DNA from: Candidatus Dadabacteria bacterium
GTDB lineage: Bacteria; Bdellovibrionota_C; UBA2361; J135
Assembly (NCBI GenBank): GCA_003694225.1
Contig: RFKT01000289.1
Coordinates: 1 to 7,688, forward strand
Length of the DNA: 7,688 nt
Direction: 5' to 3'
Shown: positions 1-4,821 of the stretch, in pieces
Layout of the letters: every line of letters begins with the position of its first letter
Numbering within the stretch: the stretch's first letter is position 1
Notes under the pieces: model-generated
What the model saw: only the letters and a program-made list of their open reading frames with translations
Database searches by the model: none
Told to the model about the DNA's origin: nothing
Made by a program: the position numbers and the translations under genes

Positions 1-24
1 GATTAAAAAAAAAATGTACCATAT

Positions 25-98
25 AGGCACGTAGCTCAGTTGGTCAGAGCGCTTGCTTGACATGCAAGAGGTCAGCAGTTCAAATCTGCTCGTGCCTA
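25..98 (+). tRNA. tRNA-Val (anticodon GAC)
   Basis: A complete cloverleaf can be folded by hand. The acceptor stem is AGGCACG (25-31) with CGTGCCT (91-97). The D stem is GCTC (34-37) with GAGC (47-50). The anticodon stem is CTTGC (52-56) with GCAAG (64-68), around the 7-base loop TTGACAT. The T stem is AGCAG (74-78) with CTGCT (86-90), around TTCAAAT. The anticodon at 59-61 is GAC, which reads the valine codon GTC (and GTT by G-U wobble). A98 is the discriminator base. CCA is not encoded (the next bases are TAT), so the tail must be added by CCA-adding enzyme. The first pair is A-T rather than the G-C common in tRNA-Val. The promoter lies outside the window or within the first 24 bases. Confidence 0.97.
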
Positions 99-315
99 TA
101 TTGCCCCGCAAAATACCCCAGAAGATCCTGCCTCTTTCAACCGATTAAATTGCTGGATAAAGTTTGCGTTGCTTATGGAGCTTGGCACCGGAAAGACATC
201 GCTAAAATATCGTGTTTTATGGGGAGAATGGTCGTTCTAGTTTCCAATTTTGTGTTATTCATCTCTCCCTTTTCGCCGTAAATTCAGCTTTTAATAGAAG
301 GACGGTTTTTTTGCT

Positions 316-342
316 TTGACTTTTTTTAAATCCGGATATTAA
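316..342 (+). promoter_or_regulatory. candidate sigma70-type promoter for the ydcH-like gene
   Basis: TTGACT (316-321) matches five of six bases of the -35 consensus. TATTAA (337-342) is a fair -10 match, but the spacer is only 15 bp, shorter than the preferred 17. A 17-bp spacer would put the -10 on a poorer TTAAGA. The site lies about 40 bp upstream of the ATG at 384, in the most AT-rich part of the spacer. Position and -35 quality support it. The short spacer is the main doubt. Confidence 0.4.
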
Positions 343-353
343 GATCTTAATAT
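336..353. promoter_or_regulatory. 18-bp perfect palindrome, possible operator
   Basis: The 18 bases from 336 to 353 equal their own reverse complement (half-site ATATTAAGA). The palindrome covers the proposed -10 element and the likely transcription start of the ydcH-like gene, which is where a dimeric repressor would bind. No regulator is recognised here, and the AT-rich composition raises the odds of chance symmetry. The operator role is inference. Confidence 0.35.
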
Positions 354-370
354 ATCGTCAAAATCCATTG

Positions 371-377
371 AAGGAGG
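371..377 (+). promoter_or_regulatory. strong ribosome binding site of the ydcH-like gene
   Basis: AAGGAGG is a near-perfect anti-16S match with 6-base spacing to the ATG at 384. It is the best Shine-Dalgarno sequence in the window and fixes the start codon of the small gene, suggesting strong translation. Confidence 0.85.
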
Positions 378-383
378 CCTAAT

Positions 384-620
384 ATGGACCACATTGATCC
401 CGCTATCTTGGAGCTTGCCTTAAAACATGATTCAGAGATAAAGAGGCTTTATGATGAACATAGAAGACTAGATAGGGAGATAACGGAGATTGATAGCAGG
501 GCGTATTTAACTGAGACAGAAGAGTTTGAGATAAAGGTCTTAAAGAAGAAGAAACTAAGGGTAAAAGAAGAGCTTACAAGAAAACTGGAGCGGTATTCAG
601 GGCATCTCGTAGCTGCTTAA
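384..620 (+). CDS. YdcH/DUF465-family small coiled-coil protein
   Basis: This is a 78-residue, highly charged, helical protein resembling the YdcH/DUF465 family, whose members are typically 60-80 residues long and of unknown biochemical function. The sequence shows the family layout: a first helix with the pattern D-x-E-I-K-R-L-x-D-E-H-x-x-L-D-R-E-I (about residues 16-33), a short turn around residues 38-43, and a second Lys/Glu-rich helix (about 44-70) containing L-K-K-K-K-L-R-x-K-E-E-L. The two helices should form an antiparallel hairpin or coiled coil. There is no signal peptide or membrane segment, so it should be cytoplasmic. The start is well supported: AAGGAGG at 371-377 sits 6 bases before the ATG. 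It appears to be a single-gene unit with its own promoter and a terminator after the stop. The family call rests on motif resemblance by eye. Confidence 0.82.
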   Translation: MDHIDPAILELALKHDSEIKRLYDEHRRLDREITEIDSRAYLTETEEFEIKVLKKKKLRVKEELTRKLERYSGHLVAA

Positions 621-623
621 TAG

Positions 624-690
624 AAGACCATAACAACTTCCAGAAAGGTTGAGGGCGGTTTTTAGGCGCGGAAGGGATAGTGGTCTTTTT
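624..690 (+). terminator. intrinsic terminator after the ydcH-like gene
   Basis: AAGACCA (624-630) pairs with TGGTCTT (681-687). A second stem nests inside it, CTTCC (637-641) with GGAAG (670-674), and the 3' arm runs into a T tract (684-690, TCTTTTT). The loop is long (28 bases) and there is an internal loop, so the hairpin is imperfect. Its position just after the TAA of the small gene fits termination. Read from the other strand the hairpin is followed by TCTTCTATT, a weaker T-run, so it may serve the convergent purN transcript only partly. The rest of the convergent spacer to 796 shows no stronger hairpin. Confidence 0.55.
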
Positions 691-796
691 GTGCGAACCT
701 TTTGCCTTTTATAGGTTAGCTTAGTGCTGGAAAACTATAGGGGACGCTCAGAGGTTGGGGTGAAATTAAGGGTGAGGGCGTTTTCTTCGTGTAACT

Positions 797-1471
797 CTAG
801 TAAGGAAAGGTTTTTAGTGAGCTATCAGTAAAGATAATAAAGTTTTTCTCCTTAGCCTCTGCTTTCACTAGGCTTGAATAATAGACCGTCGATCCTTCAA
901 GCCGGATCTCTCCCCTTGAGACTGAGTTTATTACCCACGGATAGATCGCATGTTCCCTCTCTAAAACTCTCTGTGATAGCGCCTCAACGGTGTCTTCCGG
1001 AAAGACTGGGACTTTGGCCTGAGCTATAATGGGGCCTGTATCAACTCCTGGATCAACATAGTGTACGGTACATCCGTGCTCTTTTTCTCCGTGCTCAAGC
1101 GCCCTTTTATGGGTGTCTAAGCCGGGATATTTGGGAAGAAGCGCTGGATGGATATTGAAAAGCCTTCCCCAGTAAAACTTCACAAACTCTGGCTGCAAGA
1201 TCATCATAAAACCTGCAAGCGCTACAAGATCCGGGCTTGCCTTTTTAGTCTCCTCAAAAATTGCACATTTATACTCTGAAAGAGATGGGTAGTCCTTCCT
1301 TGATAACGCTACAGTTTTGATGCCGTACTCACGGCCGAATTTAAGCCCCGGCGCCTCAGGATTGTTGGATATTATCGCCGTCACACGGTAATCTACGCTA
1401 TTTTCAATCAGGCTCTTAAGGTTTGAACCCCTGCCTGATATCAAAACGGCGAGTGTAGGAATATCCCTCAT
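797..1471 (-). CDS. purN: phosphoribosylglycinamide formyltransferase (GAR transformylase)
   Basis: PurN transfers a formyl group from 10-formyl-tetrahydrofolate to GAR, the third step of de novo purine synthesis, in the cytoplasm. The 224-residue protein has the N-terminal phosphate-binding motif LISGRGSNL (residues 10-18), then the formyl-folate site. The catalytic triad known for the family is visible at N106 and H108 (FNIHPALLP) and D144 (VDTGP), the same numbers as in the E. coli enzyme. The C-terminus runs about a dozen residues longer than the E. coli protein (212 aa) and ends in an unremarkable tail. A partial Shine-Dalgarno (AAGG within AAAAAGGGA) lies about 8 bases before the ATG. 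It is the last gene of a minus-strand operon, 27 bp after pabB. PurN consumes a folate cofactor and the two upstream genes help make folate, so the grouping is functionally coherent. Confidence 0.97.
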   Translation of the reverse strand: MRDIPTLAVLISGRGSNLKSLIENSVDYRVTAIISNNPEAPGLKFGREYGIKTVALSRKDYPSLSEYKCAIFEETKKASPDLVALAGFMMILQPEFVKFYWGRLFNIHPALLPKYPGLDTHKRALEHGEKEHGCTVHYVDPGVDTGPIIAQAKVPVFPEDTVEALSQRVLEREHAIYPWVINSVSRGEIRLEGSTVYYSSLVKAEAKEKNFIIFTDSSLKTFPY

Positions 1472-1498
1472 CTCATTTCCCTTTTTGGATTATGCCGG

Positions 1499-2893
1499 TT
1501 ACATTTTCTGCTGGGCATTTAATGCTGAGACAAATGGCAGAGCCTTTAGCAGAGTCTCCGCATGCTCAGCTTCGCAATCTGAATCATATACTATACCGCT
1601 TCCGGATTGAAACAAAAGTTTGCTATCTCGGATCATGGCTGTTCTGATTGCGACACTAAAAGACCCATATCCCCCTGTGGCAAAATAGCCAATAGCGCCT
1701 GAATAAGCTCCCCGTTTGGCGTTTTCAAGTCTCGATATCACCTCCATAGAGGCTATTTTGGGGCATCCTGTGATAGAGCCACACGGAAAGAGGGCTTTTA
1801 TCGTATCTATGGGCGTGATGCCGTCTTTTGGGGTTGCGGTTACTTCACTATAAAGGTGAATTAGGTGGGGAAGCTTTTCAATCTGGGCGTGGCTTCTTAC
1901 ATGCACAGAGCCTCTTTTTGCCACCTTTCCTAAATCGTTTCTTACCAGATCAACTATCATGGAGAGTTCTGCAAGATCTTTTGGACTTTGCTGGAGCTTC
2001 TTTTGATCTAATTGTTCTGAAGCGGCTGCTCTCTTTGCTGTTCCCTTTATGGGAGAGCACCATAGTTTATCTGGGGTTATGGTTACAAAGTGTTCAGGCG
2101 ATGCCGACACTAAAAAACGTCTGCTAGCATCACCGCCTAAAGAGAGAAAAGCGGAGAATTTAGCAGGGGAGATCTCTCTTAGGGACATATAATAACTTCG
2201 GGGAGAAAGACCAAAGTCAACCTCAAACCGCTCAGAGATATTTACCTGATAGACACTTCCTTCTGCTATAAGCTCTTTTATCTCATTTACTTGAGAGATA
2301 TACTCTTTTTTGCGGCTTAGATCCTTTAGTAGATCCATACCATTTGCAGTTGATGTGGGCTTGAGGGGCTTTTGCCTCCGTTTCTGAGAGAGCCTTGCCA
2401 AGCGGCTGAGATCTACATCACACCGCCATATGGGAGTAAACGGAGCTTCTTTGTCGAATGAATATACTGTGCAGGATCCGGCAAATGGAAACTTAAGTTC
2501 TATTACCTTTTTATATATGTAAAACAAGGCATCAGGCATTCCATAAGGGTCAGTAGCTGGCTTTGGGATCTCCTCGATGTAGTGAAGCATTTCATAGCTA
2601 AGAAATCCTGCCGAGTAAGGTATAGGTGGCACGAGAGTTTCTGTACAGTTAAAATTCTTTATGAGATCCAACCCTTCCCAAGGTGAAGGGAACTCTTTGA
2701 TGAAGTCTCCTTCGGCAAGAAAAGATCTTCCGTTCTCTACCCAGACCTTTGCATATGGCTCCAAGAAAAGATAAGTACTTCCCTTAAGCTCACAAGAGTC
2801 AAGGACGATGGCGCCCTCCTTGTCAGCAAAGTGTTGCAAAAAAAGATCTATAAATCCTTTAGGATCTTTTAGATTTAGTGTGTAGCTCTCCAT
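1499..2893 (-). CDS. pabB: aminodeoxychorismate synthase component I
   Basis: PabB aminates chorismate to 4-amino-4-deoxychorismate, using ammonia delivered by PabA; this is the first committed step to p-aminobenzoate and folate. The 464-residue protein has a variable N-terminal half and a conserved chorismate-binding C-terminal half. Visible motifs are SPEHF (265-269), PIKGT (281-285), VDLVRNDLG (314-322), CGSITGCPK (371-379) and GSGIVYDSD (431-439). Lysine 283 in PIKGT is the nucleophile position characteristic of PabB; anthranilate synthase TrpE has alanine there. This residue decides the assignment. The ATG lies only 5 bases after the pabA stop. The purine stretch AAGAGG overlaps that stop and is just one base from the ATG, too close for a normal Shine-Dalgarno, so translation is probably coupled to pabA. 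Length is normal. No fused PabC lyase domain is present. Confidence 0.94.
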   Translation of the reverse strand: MESYTLNLKDPKGFIDLFLQHFADKEGAIVLDSCELKGSTYLFLEPYAKVWVENGRSFLAEGDFIKEFPSPWEGLDLIKNFNCTETLVPPIPYSAGFLSYEMLHYIEEIPKPATDPYGMPDALFYIYKKVIELKFPFAGSCTVYSFDKEAPFTPIWRCDVDLSRLARLSQKRRQKPLKPTSTANGMDLLKDLSRKKEYISQVNEIKELIAEGSVYQVNISERFEVDFGLSPRSYYMSLREISPAKFSAFLSLGGDASRRFLVSASPEHFVTITPDKLWCSPIKGTAKRAAASEQLDQKKLQQSPKDLAELSMIVDLVRNDLGKVAKRGSVHVRSHAQIEKLPHLIHLYSEVTATPKDGITPIDTIKALFPCGSITGCPKIASMEVISRLENAKRGAYSGAIGYFATGGYGSFSVAIRTAMIRDSKLLFQSGSGIVYDSDCEAEHAETLLKALPFVSALNAQQKM

Positions 2894-2898
2894 GCCTC

Positions 2899-3474
2899 TT
2901 AAAGTTTCGCTAAAAAATTGCCAATCAAGATCTCCCCTCCCTCTGTAAGGAACGATTCAGGATGAAATTGAATTCCAAAGGATGGAAAATCCCTGTGCGC
3001 TATTGCCATTATTTCGCCATCTGCAGTTGATGCAGTAACGGTATAATTGGTGAGAGAGTCCTTTTCTATACAGAGCGAATGATACCTTGCCGCCTTAAAT
3101 GGTGATGGAAGCCCTTCAAAGAGCCCCTCTGCCCTATGGTGGACAAGCGAGGTTTTTCCGTGAAGGACCGACTTGGCTCTTACTATATTCCCTCCGTCTA
3201 AGCTTCCCAATAGTTGGTGTCCTAAGCATACTCCCAGGATGGGGAGTATGCCTTGAGCTTTCTTGATAAGCTCTGGGCAGAGATTTGTGTCTTCCGGTCT
3301 ACCTGGGCCGGGTGAAATTATAATAGCTTTGAGAGATGAGAGAGGAAGCGACAGCAGTGAGGGATCATCGTTCCGTTTGACAGAAATTTCACCGAATCTA
3401 CCTGAAGCGGCTATGTCAACCAGTTGGTATAGGTTATATGTAAATGAGTCATAATTATCTACAATTAGTATCAT
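2899..3474 (-). CDS. pabA: glutamine amidotransferase, aminodeoxychorismate synthase component II (PabA/TrpG type)
   Basis: This class I glutamine amidotransferase hydrolyses glutamine and channels ammonia to its synthase partner. All hallmarks are present in 191 residues, the usual length: VDNYDSFTYNL (5-15), the oxyanion region SPGPGRPED (54-62), the nucleophile elbow GVCLGHQ with catalytic C83, and HPES with catalytic H171 and E173. PabA and TrpG cannot be separated reliably by sequence, and in some bacteria one protein serves both ADC synthase and anthranilate synthase. Adjacency to a PabB bearing PIKGT, with no trp genes in view, favours PabA; a dual role remains possible. The start is supported by GAGAGG 5 bases upstream and by the N-terminal MILIVDNYDSF typical of the family. 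It is the first gene of the pabA-pabB-purN operon. Confidence 0.91.
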   Translation of the reverse strand: MILIVDNYDSFTYNLYQLVDIAASGRFGEISVKRNDDPSLLSLPLSSLKAIIISPGPGRPEDTNLCPELIKKAQGILPILGVCLGHQLLGSLDGGNIVRAKSVLHGKTSLVHHRAEGLFEGLPSPFKAARYHSLCIEKDSLTNYTVTASTADGEIMAIAHRDFPSFGIQFHPESFLTEGGEILIGNFLAKL

Positions 3475-3515
3475 TTAATCCTCTCATTTAAGATTAGGGT
3501 AGTTTTGCTTCTTAG

Positions 3516-3521
3516 ATTATA
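3516..3521 (-). promoter_or_regulatory. -10 box of the pabA-pabB-purN promoter
   Basis: Read on the minus strand this is a perfect TATAAT, 42 bp upstream of the pabA ATG, giving a short leader of roughly 35 bases. The -35 region about 17 bp farther upstream (near 3539-3544, reading AAAGGA) is poor, and there is no TG extended -10. The promoter would therefore be expected to be modest or activator-assisted. The position in the divergent spacer is right. Confidence 0.5.
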
Positions 3522-3603
3522 CTGTGTTTTCAGCATGTTCCTTTTTCCTGAGTCCTTTTATCTTAGGGTATTTATCAAAGTTAGGTTTTTTATTATTGTC
3601 TAA

Positions 3604-3629
3604 CCTGTACGGCGGACCGTTTCAACAGG
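3604..3629 (+). promoter_or_regulatory. hairpin in the oleA leader or upstream region
   Basis: CCTGT (3604-3608) pairs with ACAGG (3625-3629), and ACGG (3609-3612) pairs with CCGT (3617-3620) around a CGGA loop. This makes a 9-bp stem with a TTCA bulge on the 3' side. A T-rich stretch (GTGTTTGCTTTT, about 3630-3641) follows, so on the + strand it could act as a weak terminator or attenuator about 100 bp before oleA. A partly exclusive alternative is GTTAG (3580-3584) with CTAAC (3600-3604). Whether this DNA is transcribed as oleA leader is unknown. It could instead be a protein-binding site between the divergent units. Confidence 0.35.
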
Positions 3630-3707
3630 GTGTTTGCTTTTAAGGTTTCAATACACTACCATGATTCGGCCAGTTGAAAAATATCCGGGCTGTGTGCCCA
3701 TGCTCTT

Positions 3708-3714
3708 AAAGGAG
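3708..3714 (+). promoter_or_regulatory. ribosome binding site candidate for oleA, at unusual distance
   Basis: AAAGGAG is a good Shine-Dalgarno match but lies 16 bases before the oleA ATG at 3731, well beyond the usual 5-9. The only start-like in-frame codon at normal spacing is ATT at 3722 (7 bases), which would add Ile-Val-Lys ahead of Met. An out-of-frame ATG at 3715 touches the motif. Thus the site is probably real but its use for oleA is uncertain. Confidence 0.5.
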
Positions 3715-3730
3715 ATGTGTTATTGTCAAG

Positions 3731-4792
3731 ATGTTAAGCGCCACTTTTAACAATGTATTTATAGAGTCTATGGCTGTAAATCTCCCCTCTAAGAGGGTAA
3801 CCTCAGAGGAGATAGAGGAGCGTCTTGCTCCTCTCTATGAGAGGCTAAATATTCCGAAAGGCACATTTGAAAAGCTTACGGGGATTAGATCCAGGTATTT
3901 TTGGGAAAATGGGGCTATGCCAAGCCAAGTCGCAACTGTGGCGGGGCACAAGGCGCTAAAAGAGATAGGCTTCCCCAAAAAGTATATCAAAGCGCTTTTT
4001 AGCTGTTCTATCACCAGGGATTATTTTGAACCTGCAACAGCCTGCCTTATCCACCATGAGCTTGGGCTTGAAGAGACTGCTATGGTAACAGATGTCAGCA
4101 ATGCCTGTTTGGGGTTTATGAACGGCATCTTTATGATGGCGACTCTTATTGAATCTGGCACTGTGCCTGCTGGGATAGTCCTTTCTGGAGAGACAATATA
4201 TAAGCCTATTGATTACTGCATTAACTACATATTAGAGCACGAAGAGCTATCTCGTAGTGAGCTGTTAAACCTTTTACCTACACTTACTCTTGGCTCTGGA
4301 GCTGTTGCCTATGTGCTTGCTCATAGAGATATTGCCACAAATACACACCGAATCCTCGGGGGGGTTGGCCGTTCTGCTACCCGCCACCATAATCTGTGCA
4401 ACGGAAACGGCGATTATTATGTTGCGCAGCTTTCAGGATTTGATCCGATTATGACTACAGAGTCGAGCAAACTGGTTAGTTCTGCGGCGAAACTTGGTAG
4501 AAAAACGTGGAAAGAATTCTCTAAGCTCTTTGGATGGACCAAAGATGACGTAGACCATATCTTCTGTCATCAGGTGGGAAAGCAGGTAAATGGCAGCTTT
4601 TACAAGACAATAGGGCTTGATGGCTCTAAAGAGTTTACGATTTATCAGGAATACGGCAACTTGGCGTCTGCTGCTCTCCCAACGGCGCTTGTTATAGGCG
4701 CCAAGGAAAAGGATATCAAGCAGGGAGACAAGATCCTACTTACCGGATTTGGAAGCGGATTGAATTCCCTCTTCCTTGGGCTTGAGTGGTGA
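3731..4792 (+). CDS. oleA: OleA, acyl-CoA head-to-head condensing enzyme (thiolase-superfamily)
   Basis: OleA joins two fatty acyl-CoAs by non-decarboxylative Claisen condensation to a 2-alkyl-3-ketoalkanoic acid, the first step of long-chain olefin synthesis. The 353-residue protein follows the OleA pattern along its length. The catalytic cysteine is C126 in VSNACLGF. E100 in RDYFEPAT is the glutamate typical of OleA, which separates it from FabH (KAS III). H280 in CHQVG and N310 in EYGNL complete the active site. GVGRSAT (211-217) and the end GFGSGLNSLF (339-348) are also family-like. The ATG at 3731 gives an N-terminus (FNNVFIESMA) that aligns by eye with the start of known OleA proteins, so I keep it despite the Shine-Dalgarno lying 16 bases away. 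It is followed 29 bp later by oleBC. A run of seven G (4358-4364) encodes part of L-G-G-V. Confidence 0.96.
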   Translation: MLSATFNNVFIESMAVNLPSKRVTSEEIEERLAPLYERLNIPKGTFEKLTGIRSRYFWENGAMPSQVATVAGHKALKEIGFPKKYIKALFSCSITRDYFEPATACLIHHELGLEETAMVTDVSNACLGFMNGIFMMATLIESGTVPAGIVLSGETIYKPIDYCINYILEHEELSRSELLNLLPTLTLGSGAVAYVLAHRDIATNTHRILGGVGRSATRHHNLCNGNGDYYVAQLSGFDPIMTTESSKLVSSAAKLGRKTWKEFSKLFGWTKDDVDHIFCHQVGKQVNGSFYKTIGLDGSKEFTIYQEYGNLASAALPTALVIGAKEKDIKQGDKILLTGFGSGLNSLFLGLEW

Positions 4793-4821
4793 TGCCTTTG
4801 GCTGCTCATTAAGAGAGATGA

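Larger units (their letters stand above)
99..383. other. intergenic region, no convincing gene
   Basis: These 285 bases separate the tRNA from the YdcH-like gene. The only open frame of any length overlaps the tRNA, is rich in Cys and Ser, has no ribosome binding site and resembles no family I recognise, so I do not call it. A weak terminator-like structure is present: GGGAGAATG (222-230) can pair with CATCTCTCCC (260-269) with one bulged base, followed by TTTT (270-273). Its loop of about 29 bases makes it a poor intrinsic terminator. The last 70 bases are AT-rich and contain the candidate promoter and palindrome listed separately. Confidence 0.5.

Noticed and set aside
1..24. A-tract (5-14) as a minus-strand terminator T-run
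   Set aside because: No hairpin-forming sequence other than the tRNA itself lies beside it and no minus-strand gene ends nearby in the window.
57..281. A 74-codon open frame on the + strand
   Set aside because: It begins inside the tRNA anticodon stem-loop, has no ribosome binding site, odd Cys/Ser-rich composition and no recognisable family.
1828..2127. A 99-codon open frame on the + strand
   Set aside because: It lies entirely antisense to the conserved core of pabB, whose motifs are unmistakable; it is a shadow frame.
1499..2893. Anthranilate synthase component I (TrpE) for this gene
   Set aside because: It has lysine in PIKGT where TrpE has alanine, and no trp genes are nearby.
3263..3454. 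A 63-codon open frame on the + strand
   Set aside because: It is antisense to pabA, with no ribosome binding site and no family resemblance.
3731..4792. FabH (beta-ketoacyl-ACP synthase III) as the identity of this gene
   Set aside because: The glutamate in RDYFEPAT, the overall OleA-like motif pattern and the adjacent oleBC and oleD genes favour OleA; FabH lacks that glutamate.
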